Shown: positions 44,090 to 52,186 of the stretch, piece after piece | How positions within the stretch are numbered: the stretch's first letter is position 1 | How the letters are laid out: each line of letters starts with the position of its first letter | Assembly: GCA_013001285.1 (NCBI GenBank) | Contig: JABDMU010000054.1 | Coordinates: 1 to 57,419, forward strand | Direction of reading: 5' to 3' | Source of the DNA: Flavobacteriaceae bacterium | GTDB taxonomy: Bacteria; Bacteroidota; Bacteroidia; Flavobacteriales; Flavobacteriaceae | DNA: 57,419 nucleotides | The notes under the pieces: generated by a model | Databases searched by the model: none | Told to the model about the DNA's origin: nothing | What the model saw: the letters and a program-made list of their open reading frames with translations, nothing else | Made by a program: the position numbers and the translations under genes

Positions 44090-44803
44090 CTACTTATTTA
44101 AATAAATTTTTAGATCAGTACCTGTTTTTACTTCCCTTGCTGGTTCATCAGGTTCAAAAATTCTGGCGTTTAAATCACCATTCAATACGATGCTGTTATT
44201 CCAAACCCTTAAAAAACTTCCTTCCCGTAGTCCTATAACTGTTGTATCATTAAATTTATGGAATTCTTTAATTCGTGTTTCCCTAGTTTCACCCATATGC
44301 GTACTTTTGGGGTCAGGATCTAAGTAATGCGGGTTGATATTAAAAGGTACAACACCTAAAGTACTAAAACTTGGCGGATAGACAATTGGCATATCATTGG
44401 TGGTCCCTAATGATAAACCACAAATATTGCTACCTGCACTTGTGCCTAAATACGGCATTCCAGATATGATCCTTTCTTTTAATATTGGCATCAATCCTTT
44501 TTCATATAACGCTTTAACTAAGACGAAGGTATTTCCACCTCCAACAAAAATTCCTTTTGCATTGGCCAGTGCGGTTTGAGGATCCTGATGTTCGTGAATT
44601 CCATGTAATGTTAATCCAATTTTAGTAAATGCCTCTTGTGCTTTATTCGTGTAATCATCATGGGATACACCATTTGGTCGTGCATACGGTATGAATAAGA
44701 CTTCATCAATCGCACCAAATAGATCTTCGAGGTCGTCAAGAAGATACTCTAGAAAATCTGAACCATGAATAGTTGAGGTGCTGGCCAGAATAATATTCTT
44801 CAT
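44090..44803 (-). CDS. pepE: Dipeptidase E (alpha-aspartyl dipeptidase, S51)
   Basis: Cytosolic serine peptidase that hydrolyses Asp-X dipeptides. 237 residues, as in Salmonella PepE (229). The fold is class I glutamine amidotransferase-like: FVGGGNTFVLVKAL, the nucleophile Ser in YLGTSAGSNICG (about residue 124), and INPHYLDPDPKSTHMGETRE holding the catalytic His; the family's third residue is near EGSFLRVW. It is the first of three peptidase genes on this strand (S51, M15, M48). Upstream is a 96-bp divergent gap. Confidence 0.93.
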   Translation of the reverse strand: MKNIILASTSTIHGSDFLEYLLDDLEDLFGAIDEVLFIPYARPNGVSHDDYTNKAQEAFTKIGLTLHGIHEHQDPQTALANAKGIFVGGGNTFVLVKALYEKGLMPILKERIISGMPYLGTSAGSNICGLSLGTTNDMPIVYPPSFSTLGVVPFNINPHYLDPDPKSTHMGETRETRIKEFHKFNDTTVIGLREGSFLRVWNNSIVLNGDLNARIFEPDEPAREVKTGTDLKIYLNK

Positions 44804-44899
44804 AACGAATGATTTTCTGTAAATTTAAGTAAATATCATTTAACAAAAATTTATCAAAGGTTCATATATTTTATGAATGCAATTGATTTTCTTTAATTC

Positions 44900-45682
44900 A
44901 TGAAAAATTCGCTATTCTTATTTTTCCTTATGGCAATTAGTCTATGTTCTATTCAGAATGCAGAGTCTCAAACAGTTGAACTAAAGGGTGCGGTAGTGGG
45001 AAATGATGATGTTGAGAACATTCATGTGATCAATACAACTTCTAATAAATTTACGACCACCAATGCTTTAGGGATATTTAGGATCACAGCACAATATAAA
45101 GACACGATTCAATTTACCTCTGTTCGGTATAAAACTGCGACCGTCGTGGTCTCCTACAATATGATTCAGAATAAATCAATTAAGGTTTTTTTAGAAGATC
45201 AAATAAATGTTCTGGATGAAGTCATTGTGGGGAAGATACTCACAGGCGATCTTGATTCAGATATAAATAATTCCGACGCAGAGCGACCTATTAATTTTTA
45301 TGATGTTGGATTGCCTGGTTATAAGGGTAAACCATTAACGCAAAGTGAACGTCGACTGGTTGAGGCTACGAAAGTTCAGCCTGGTATGATACCCTTATTA
45401 CCTCTTTTAAACTTAATATCAGGGCGTACTAAGATGTTAAAGAATAGGGTGGTCCTAGAACGAATCTCTATGTTGCGATCAGAAATAAAAGATAAGTCAT
45501 CAAAAGATTTTTTTAGCGCGAATCCTTTAAACGAAAAATATCATGAAGAATATTTTTACTTTTGCGCAGAAGATGAGAATTTCGAAACCCGATGCAGGGG
45601 AAAATCTCAACTGGAAGTATTTGAATTTTTAAAAGAAAAGTATGACCAATTCTTGGTGAATCTTAATTCTAACAAGGACTGA
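44900..45682 (+). CDS. Exported protein with carboxypeptidase-regulatory-like beta-sandwich domain
   Basis: A 260-residue exported protein. Signal peptide MKNSLFLFFLMAISLCSIQNAESQ, then one CarboxypepD_reg-like/TonB-receptor N-terminal-extension-like domain (about 27-105: VELKGAVVGNDDVENIHVIN, TTNALGIFRITAQYKDTIQF, ending IKVFLEDQINVLDEVIVG). There is no barrel: the rest (about 110-260) is a charged helical region of unknown fold with QSERRLVEATKVQPG. The function is unknown. Order with the next two genes (DUF6702-like, M1 peptidase) recalls a cluster in other flavobacteria, so the products may act together in the envelope. Confidence 0.82.
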   Translation: MKNSLFLFFLMAISLCSIQNAESQTVELKGAVVGNDDVENIHVINTTSNKFTTTNALGIFRITAQYKDTIQFTSVRYKTATVVVSYNMIQNKSIKVFLEDQINVLDEVIVGKILTGDLDSDINNSDAERPINFYDVGLPGYKGKPLTQSERRLVEATKVQPGMIPLLPLLNLISGRTKMLKNRVVLERISMLRSEIKDKSSKDFFSANPLNEKYHEEYFYFCAEDENFETRCRGKSQLEVFEFLKEKYDQFLVNLNSNKD

Positions 45683-45726
45683 TTACTTTGGAATGCTTTT
45701 TGAACATAAATATCTAAAGAATTTAA

Positions 45727-46257
45727 ATGAACTATACAATATTTAGTCGAGCGACGTTTTTGCAGCTGTTGTTTTTGATATGCCTTATTCCAATGTTGGC
45801 TTTTAATTCGTTGCATAAATATTATGTAAGCGTAACCCAAATTGAATATGTTGAAGAACAACATTCTATTCAAATAATTTCAAGAATTTTTATTGATGAT
45901 CTTGAAGCCGTAATGAGATCACGTTATGATGAGTCACTAACACTGGCTATTAAAGATGAACCTCAGAAGGTCGATTATTATATCGAGAAATACATAAAGG
46001 AAAAACTCGTGTTTCATATTGATGGTAAACAGCAAGAGCTAAATTATCTTGGAAAAGAATATGAAGACGACATCGTTTATATTTACCTTGAAATATTAAA
46101 TGTTTCAGAAATTAATACTGTTGAGATCTCCAATAAAGTATTATTTGATCTACAAGACGAACAACAAAATATAGTTCGAACAAAATTCAAAGGAAAAAAT
46201 AAAAGCTTTGTGCTTTTGAAGGAAAATGCTAAAGCCGTGTTAAACTTCAGCAAATAA
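45727..46257 (+). CDS. DUF6702-like exported protein
   Basis: A 176-residue protein with an N-terminal hydrophobic segment (FLQLLFLICLIPMLAFNS) followed by HKYYVSVTQIEYVEEQHSIQIISRIFIDDLEAVM, the hallmark start of the DUF6702 family as I remember it. The mature part is strand-rich and ends SKSFVLLKENAKAVLNFSK-like. No catalytic motif. It lies 44 bp after the preceding exported-protein gene and 109 bp before the M1 peptidase gene. The -VLNFSK end and position next to the peptidase suggest a partner or chaperone role, but this is a guess. Confidence 0.8.
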   Translation: MNYTIFSRATFLQLLFLICLIPMLAFNSLHKYYVSVTQIEYVEEQHSIQIISRIFIDDLEAVMRSRYDESLTLAIKDEPQKVDYYIEKYIKEKLVFHIDGKQQELNYLGKEYEDDIVYIYLEILNVSEINTVEISNKVLFDLQDEQQNIVRTKFKGKNKSFVLLKENAKAVLNFSK

Positions 46258-46366
46258 CCATTACCCACACCATTTTTTATTACTTTTAGCGCTAATTTTT
46301 TTGCAAAATTTCGTGAATTTCAAAGGAAATTCTTGCCACATAAACTAAATTTAAAAATTAATATAC

Positions 46367-48673
46367 ATGAGAATCTTTAAGTATGTTTTACTGTCATTAG
46401 TATTTATTTCTGTAAATGCATTTGGTCAAGATGTAGAACAACCCGAACGTAAACCTGGACATACAAACAATAATAAATTCAAACAACTCTATGACGAGTT
46501 TTCTACACCAAATATGTTTAGAACAGGATCTGGTGCACCTGGTCCAGCTTATTATCAGCAACAAGCTGATTACAAAATGGATATAGAAATTGATGATGAA
46601 AATGCAAGATTATCAGGATTTGAGACCATTACTTACACCAACAATTCGCCTGACGAATTAAAATATTTATGGGTTCAATTAGATCAAAACATGCGTGCAA
46701 GGGATTCGAAAACACCTTTGATTCAAGGCAGTGGTTTTGCACCTGCACAACAAGCTTCAAGTTTTACGAGTCGCTATTTGACCGAAGGATTTGATGGCGG
46801 ATTTAAAATTCAAGCTGTAAAAGATACTAATGGAAAAGATCTTCAGAAATTGATAAACGGTACGATGATGCGTATTGAAATGCCCAAGGTTTTAAAACCA
46901 GGTGAGCAGTTTTCTTTTTCGATAAAATGGTGGTATAATATCAATGATCATGTCAACGGAAGAGGTAGATCTGGATATGAATATTTCCCAAAAGATGATA
47001 ACAGAGCTTATGTCATCGCACAGTTTTATCCAAGAATGGCAGTCTATAATGATGTAGAAGGATGGCAGAATTCACAATTTTATGGACGAGACGAATTCGC
47101 TTTACCATTTGGTGATTTCGAAGTAAACATTACGGTGCCAGCAGATCATATATTAGATGCTACCGGTAGATTAATGAACCGAAAAGAGGTCTTTACCAAA
47201 ACCATGATGACACGTTATGAAAAAGCCAAAAAATCGTATAACGAACCTGTTGTCATAGTCACTCAGGAAGAGGCTGAAGCAGCAGAAAAAAGTAGAAGCA
47301 CCGCTAAGAAAACCTGGAAATTTGTGGCTGAGAATGTAAGAGACTATGGCTTCGCTTCTTCTAGAAAATTCATCTGGGACATGATGGCGGTTAAGATTGG
47401 AAATAAAGATGTCATGGCTGTATCGCTTTATCCGAAAGAAGGAAATCCGTTGTGGGAAGAATGGTCAACTAAGGCTGTAGCGAGTACATTAAAATCGTAT
47501 TCACGAATGACTTTTGATTATCCTTATCACAAAGCCATTTCGGTTCACGCCAAAAATCAAGGTATGGAATATCCTATGATTTGCTGGAATTATGGCAGAC
47601 CTCGTGAAGATGGTACGTATAGTGATCGAACAAAGTACGGTATGATAAGTGTGATCATCCATGAAGTTGGTCATAATTACTTTCCAATGATCGTCAATAG
47701 TGATGAGCGTCAGTGGACATGGATGGATGAAGGGCTAAACACCTTTGTTCAATTTGTTGCCGAACAGGATTTTGGTGAATGGTTTCCACAAGCATTGTCA
47801 CCTGGCCATGAAAAATATCCTTCTCGTAGAGGACCAGCAAAAAACATTGTGAATTATATGGGTGGCGATCAAGACTATATTGCACCAATAATGACTAAAG
47901 GCCTGAATACCTATCAGTTTGGAAATAATGCCTACGGAAAACCGGGTACAGCATTAAACATATTGCGTGAAACCGTTATGGGACGAGAATTGTTTGATTA
48001 TGCATTTAGAGAATACTCGCAACGTTGGATGTTTAAACACCCAACTCCCGAAGACTTTTTTAGAACAATGGAAGATGCCTCAGCTTTTGATTTGGATTGG
48101 TTTTGGAGAGGATGGTTTTATACAACTGACTATGTAGATATTGGTGTTAAAGAGGTAAAAAAGTACTATGTATCGTCTGAACCAAATGCATATATAAAGA
48201 ATATGGTAGCGCAACGCGGTATGCAATTAAGCGATCTTCCACCTATGGTATATATGGTTGAAGAAGGAAGCGAAGAATTTAGCGAAGCTATGCGTGACAG
48301 ATCATTATTAGATAATGTACCTTCAGTTAAAGAATACATTATGGATAATTTCAATGAAGAGGAAAGAAAAGCTATTAAAAATCCAAAATATTTCTACAAT
48401 ATAACTTTTGAAAAACCAGGAGGTCTGGTCATGCCTATCATTGTTGAGTATAAATATGCTGATGGTACAAGTAAAAAGGAAACTTATCCAGCTCAGATCT
48501 GGCGATTGAATGATAAGGAAGCCAGTAAAGCTATAGCCTCAGACAAAGAGATTGTTGCTATTATTGTAGATCCAGATCTAGAAACAGCCGATGTTGATAC
48601 ATCTAATAATTCATGGCCTAAGGAAATGAAACAAAGTCAGTTTGATACTTTTAAGAACAACATGAAGAATTAG
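46367..48673 (+). CDS. Exported M1-family zinc metallopeptidase
   Basis: A 768-residue aminopeptidase-like enzyme of the M1 family. Signal peptide MRIFKYVLLSLVFISVNAFG, N-terminal beta-saddle domain (about 60-290), thermolysin-like catalytic domain with HEVGHNYFP (His ligands about 432-436) and the third ligand Glu in WMDEGLNTFVQFVAEQDF, then a C-terminal helical part with HPTPEDFFRTMEDASAFDLDWFWRGWFY. The exopeptidase GxMEN motif is replaced by NQGMEYPMICW, a common variant in Bacteroidota. No T9SS sorting domain, so it probably remains periplasmic. A terminator follows its stop. Confidence 0.92.
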   Translation: MRIFKYVLLSLVFISVNAFGQDVEQPERKPGHTNNNKFKQLYDEFSTPNMFRTGSGAPGPAYYQQQADYKMDIEIDDENARLSGFETITYTNNSPDELKYLWVQLDQNMRARDSKTPLIQGSGFAPAQQASSFTSRYLTEGFDGGFKIQAVKDTNGKDLQKLINGTMMRIEMPKVLKPGEQFSFSIKWWYNINDHVNGRGRSGYEYFPKDDNRAYVIAQFYPRMAVYNDVEGWQNSQFYGRDEFALPFGDFEVNITVPADHILDATGRLMNRKEVFTKTMMTRYEKAKKSYNEPVVIVTQEEAEAAEKSRSTAKKTWKFVAENVRDYGFASSRKFIWDMMAVKIGNKDVMAVSLYPKEGNPLWEEWSTKAVASTLKSYSRMTFDYPYHKAISVHAKNQGMEYPMICWNYGRPREDGTYSDRTKYGMISVIIHEVGHNYFPMIVNSDERQWTWMDEGLNTFVQFVAEQDFGEWFPQALSPGHEKYPSRRGPAKNIVNYMGGDQDYIAPIMTKGLNTYQFGNNAYGKPGTALNILRETVMGRELFDYAFREYSQRWMFKHPTPEDFFRTMEDASAFDLDWFWRGWFYTTDYVDIGVKEVKKYYVSSEPNAYIKNMVAQRGMQLSDLPPMVYMVEEGSEEFSEAMRDRSLLDNVPSVKEYIMDNFNEEERKAIKNPKYFYNITFEKPGGLVMPIIVEYKYADGTSKKETYPAQIWRLNDKEASKAIASDKEIVAIIVDPDLETADVDTSNNSWPKEMKQSQFDTFKNNMKN

Positions 48674-48694
48674 AGTTAATTCAAATAAAATAGT

Positions 48695-48725
48695 AAAGCC
48701 AACTTTAAAAGTTGGCTTTTTTTCT
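48695..48725 (+). terminator. Rho-independent terminator after the M1 peptidase gene
   Basis: AAAGCCAAC pairs with GTTGGCTTT around a TTTAAAA loop and is followed by seven T residues, 21 bp after the stop. Part of its right arm overlaps the -33 element of the tatA promoter. Confidence 0.85.
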
Positions 48726-48744
48726 TTCAAACCTGCTATATTTG
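48712..48744 (+). promoter_or_regulatory. tatA: Promoter of tatA, overlapping the preceding terminator
   Basis: TTG (48712-48714), 22 nt, then TATATTTG (48737-48744), a full match to the Bacteroidota promoter pattern. The GTG start of tatA is only 4 nt further, so the transcript should begin at or next to the start codon. Confidence 0.55.
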
Positions 48745-48748
48745 TATT

Positions 48749-49036
48749 GTGATACAACAAATTAATTTATTATTTATTAGTGGCGCCGAAATTGCCGTGA
48801 TCCTATTTATTGTGGTCATTGTTTTTGGAGCAGATAAAATTCCTGAGATCGCTCGCGGACTAGGCAAAGGCATGCGTACCTTAAAAGATGCTACGAACGA
48901 TATTAAACATGAGATCTCCAAAAGTGCTGAAAAGCATGGTATTGATACCGATGTCACTAAAAATATTAATGAAGAAATTAAAAAGGTAAAGGACGATTTA
49001 CAAGACTTCGGTGGCTCGGTAAAAAGAAAACTCTAA
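48749..49036 (+). CDS. tatA: Twin-arginine translocase subunit TatA
   Basis: Pore-forming subunit of the Tat system that exports folded proteins across the inner membrane. 95 residues: a short N-terminal transmembrane helix (SGAEIAVILFIVVIVFGADK), the hinge and amphipathic helix KIPEIARGLGKGMRTLKDA and a charged tail. The start is GTG; there is no ATG in frame before the helix, and homologues begin at about this point. No tatC is in the window. The M15 peptidase at 43.3-44.1 kb carries a twin-arginine signal and may be a substrate. Confidence 0.93.
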   Translation: MIQQINLLFISGAEIAVILFIVVIVFGADKIPEIARGLGKGMRTLKDATNDIKHEISKSAEKHGIDTDVTKNINEEIKKVKDDLQDFGGSVKRKL

Positions 49037-49138
49037 GTCCTTCATTTTCAGAAATTCCAATTTTATTGTAGGAATATTCATTCAAAATTCAACGGTTCAA
49101 AGAATCTTTTTTTCAAGTCAACAAATAATTGGTTCATT

Positions 49139-49171
49139 TTGGTTATCGATTCAACTTCGTTAATATATTTG
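49139..49171 (+). promoter_or_regulatory. Promoter of the hybrid histidine kinase gene
   Basis: TTG (49139-49141), 22 nt, then TATATTTG (49164-49171), 19 nt upstream of the ATG. Same spacing as the tatA promoter and a full match to the Bacteroidota consensus. Confidence 0.65.
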
Positions 49172-49190
49172 AATAACCCAAACCTGAATT

Positions 49191-51488
49191 ATGTTGAAGA
49201 AAACCCTACTATGTTATTTCTTCTTTATTGCTGTTCAGTTGTCTTTTTCTCAAGAGACCTATAACGAACGAGCAGTATTAGATAAGATTGACAGTACGAA
49301 CTTGAAAGCATTGCATTATTTTGGCAATAACCAAATAATGGAATCCATTGATGCTATTAATGAAGCCATTAAATTATCAGACTCTATAGAAGATAATTAT
49401 GGAAATGCAATGGCAAATTTTACTTATGGTAAAATTTATCGTCAAATGCAAGAATTTGAAGATGCTGAACGTTGCTTTAATAAGATGCTACAGGCCTCTC
49501 TCGAGATTGATGATAATTACTTAATTGCCAACTCCTACCTTAATCTAGGTGAAGTAAGTATTCAAAACAATAAAAAGGACTCGGCCTTACCTTACCTTAA
49601 TTACGCACTAAAATTTGCAGAAGAAAGAGATGTATTTGATCATAATAATACAGATAAGAAACTAAATGTCTTATTTAATATTAGAATGCAATTATCTAAC
49701 CTGCATATTGAAAATAACAATTCAAATGAAGCATTGATAAATTTATTGCGTGCTGAAGATATTTTAGATAAAAGCTCATATGATGCCTATAATGAAGGTT
49801 TGATCAGCTACATGTATGGTCAATACTTTCATAACAAAGAATCTTACTTTAAAGCAAATGAAAAGTATGAAGAGGCTATTGGATTTTTACTTGATGGTCC
49901 TAGTACTAGTGAAGCTCGTAATGTTAATTTGATGAGTAAGGTATATGAACATCATGCTGAGACCATGGCAAAATTAGGGCAAAATGAAGAAGCCTATGCC
50001 TTGATTTTAAATCATAATTATTATCGCGAAAAGATTATTAATGAAGAGCGCGTGAAACAAGAGAATTTTGCACGATCAAAATTTTATAATGCCGAATTTA
50101 CACGTGAAGCTGAACTTGCAAATAAAGAAAGAATTCTTCAAGAGCAAATGACCTTGAAAATGCAAAAGATTAATTTATTCATAACATTGGGGATATTTCT
50201 TTTGTTAATTTCGATGGTGACCATTTATAAAAATTATTTATCTAAGCGAAGACTCAATTCAATTCTCGCAAAGAGAAATAAGCAACTTGAATATGCCAAA
50301 GATCAGGCCGAAAAATCATCTCAATTAAAAACAAATTTCATTTCTAATGTAACTCATGAGTTACGAACACCATTATACGGCGTTGTTGGATTAACATCAC
50401 TTTTATTAAAAAGTAACGATCTAAGTGAACGCGATAGCAAATTTCTGAAATCATTGAAGTTTTCAGGTGATTACCTTTTGAATCTTATCAATGATATTCT
50501 TCAAATTGGAAAAATGGAATCTGATAATGTCGATCTTCAAATTGCTACAGTTAATTTGAAAGACCTTGTTGGAAACATCATTGATTCATTTGAATATCGT
50601 ATTCAAGAAAACAATAATGAAATTCATCTTGAAATTGATGAAAAATTACCGCAATTTGTAAAATGTGATAATGTGAGACTATCTCAAGTACTTATAAATT
50701 TAATCGGGAACAGTATTAAATTTACTAAGAATGGAAAGATCTGGTTACGCATTGAAGTGATCGAAAGCAATGGTTCTAATATGGAAGTCCGTTTTGTAGT
50801 TAAAGACAACGGTCCAGGGATACCTAAGAAGATGCACAAAAAGATCTTTGAGAATTTCTCACAACTCAGCGAGAAAAATAACATAGATTATCAAGGCACC
50901 GGACTTGGCTTATCGATCGCTAAGAATTTAGTAAATCTTTTTGGAAGTAAAATAGAATTAAAAAGCGCGGTTGGAAAGGGAGCTGAGTTTAGTTTCAAAC
51001 TTAACTTAGAGGTCGACCAAGCGAAACAAGAGAGTCTTTTAAATTCTCAGGAAAAAGGTAAAACAGTTCAAATTCATGATAAATATAAGATCTTGGTTGC
51101 AGAAGATAATAAGATCAACCAAATCGTAACACAAAATGTTCTTGAAAAAGGAAATTTCGAATGTGTGATAGTTGAAAATGGCCTTGAAGCCTTAAATATG
51201 ATCAAAGAGGATCCAAGTTATGATCTCATTCTAATGGACCTGAATATGCCTGTCATGAATGGTGTTGATGCTACAAAAGAAATTAGAAAAATAGATGAAT
51301 CTATTCCTATCATTGCCTTAACAGCTGCCGATATAGAAGAAGTAAAAACTGATTTTTCTATTATAGGATTCACTGACATCATTACTAAGCCATTCGATAA
51401 TTTTGAATTTTATCAGAAGATCATCGCTTGTATACAAGCCAGTAAAAAATCTGAAAATTATCCATTGAAATTGGTTAAAGTATCTTAA
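49191..51488 (+). CDS. TPR-containing hybrid sensor histidine kinase with receiver domain
   Basis: A 765-residue hybrid two-component sensor. Signal peptide (MLKKTLLCYFFFIAVQLSFS), periplasmic TPR-type repeats (about 30-290: MANFTYGKIYRQMQEFEDAE), one helix (INLFITLGIFLLLISMVTIY, about 326-347), coiled coil, HisKA domain with phospho-acceptor His in NVTHELRTPLYGVVG (about 388), HATPase with INLIGNSIKFT (N box), VKDNGPGIP (G1) and GTGLGLSIAKNLV (G2), and a C-terminal receiver domain with VAEDNKINQ, phospho-acceptor Asp in LILMDLNMPVMNG (about 683), TA and Lys of ITKPF. No DNA-binding output domain and no response regulator gene beside it. Confidence 0.93.
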   Translation: MLKKTLLCYFFFIAVQLSFSQETYNERAVLDKIDSTNLKALHYFGNNQIMESIDAINEAIKLSDSIEDNYGNAMANFTYGKIYRQMQEFEDAERCFNKMLQASLEIDDNYLIANSYLNLGEVSIQNNKKDSALPYLNYALKFAEERDVFDHNNTDKKLNVLFNIRMQLSNLHIENNNSNEALINLLRAEDILDKSSYDAYNEGLISYMYGQYFHNKESYFKANEKYEEAIGFLLDGPSTSEARNVNLMSKVYEHHAETMAKLGQNEEAYALILNHNYYREKIINEERVKQENFARSKFYNAEFTREAELANKERILQEQMTLKMQKINLFITLGIFLLLISMVTIYKNYLSKRRLNSILAKRNKQLEYAKDQAEKSSQLKTNFISNVTHELRTPLYGVVGLTSLLLKSNDLSERDSKFLKSLKFSGDYLLNLINDILQIGKMESDNVDLQIATVNLKDLVGNIIDSFEYRIQENNNEIHLEIDEKLPQFVKCDNVRLSQVLINLIGNSIKFTKNGKIWLRIEVIESNGSNMEVRFVVKDNGPGIPKKMHKKIFENFSQLSEKNNIDYQGTGLGLSIAKNLVNLFGSKIELKSAVGKGAEFSFKLNLEVDQAKQESLLNSQEKGKTVQIHDKYKILVAEDNKINQIVTQNVLEKGNFECVIVENGLEALNMIKEDPSYDLILMDLNMPVMNGVDATKEIRKIDESIPIIALTAADIEEVKTDFSIIGFTDIITKPFDNFEFYQKIIACIQASKKSENYPLKLVKVS

Positions 51489-51522
51489 TAAGAACGCTAT
51501 TAATGAATTACAAATAAACACT

Positions 51523-51553
51523 AAGGCCTAACGAAAGTTAGGTCTTATTTTTT
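51523..51553 (+). terminator. Rho-independent terminator after the histidine kinase gene
   Basis: AAGGCCTAAC pairs with GTTAGGTCTT (one G-T wobble) around a GAAA tetraloop, followed by A and seven T residues. It overlaps the end of the convergent O-methyltransferase gene, whose stop lies inside the right arm. Confidence 0.8.
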
Positions 51554-52186
51554 TCGACTAATGGTAAGTCCATCACGAATTGGAAGTACAATGGTTTCAA
51601 TTCGGTTATCTTCCTTTAGCAATTTATTATAGGCCACAAGACCCTTGGTATCATTGTCGTTAGGGTCAATAGATTCGATGACCTTTCCACTCCAAAGGAC
51701 GTTATCAGAGAGAATAACACCTCCAGAATTCAGTTTATCTATAACCAAATGGAAGTAGTTGGAATAATTTTCTTTATCGGCATCAATAAATACCAGATCA
51801 AAGCTCATATCTAGGTCGGCTATTATTTCCTGAGCATTACCTACATACTGAAAGATCTGATTTCCATACTCCGATCTATCAAAATACTTCCGTTGAAAAT
51901 CATAAAGCTCTTCGTTAATGTCAATGGTGTGTAAACTTCCATCTGAAGTCATACCTTCCGCCATACATAAAGCAGAATACCCTGTATACGTTCCAATTTC
52001 TAAAATGGTCTTGGGTTGAACAAGTTTCGAGATCATGCTTAAAAATCGGCCCTGATAATGTCCACTTAACATTCTTGGAATAAGTACCTTTTGATAGGTT
52101 TCTCTATTCAATTGTTTTAATAGTTCAGGTTCGTCTTGGCTATGTTTGACGACGTATGCATCGAGATCATCAGGAATAAATTGCAT
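51545..52186 (-). CDS. O-methyltransferase of the catechol/caffeoyl-CoA type
   Basis: Mg2+- and SAM-dependent O-methyltransferase (Methyltransf_3 family), 213 residues. SAM loop ILEIGTYTGYSALCMAEGM, acidic HTIDINEEL, metal ligands in VFIDADKENYSNYF and ILSDNVLWSGKV, and C-terminal PIRDGLTISRKK, all typical. Family members methylate catechols or similar vicinal hydroxy compounds. Its ATG overlaps the stop of the ACMSD gene by one base (TAATG), so it is the last gene of the kynurenine operon and translationally coupled; a substrate from that pathway is therefore possible but not shown. Confidence 0.9.
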   Translation of the reverse strand: MQFIPDDLDAYVVKHSQDEPELLKQLNRETYQKVLIPRMLSGHYQGRFLSMISKLVQPKTILEIGTYTGYSALCMAEGMTSDGSLHTIDINEELYDFQRKYFDRSEYGNQIFQYVGNAQEIIADLDMSFDLVFIDADKENYSNYFHLVIDKLNSGGVILSDNVLWSGKVIESIDPNDNDTKGLVAYNKLLKEDNRIETIVLPIRDGLTISRKK

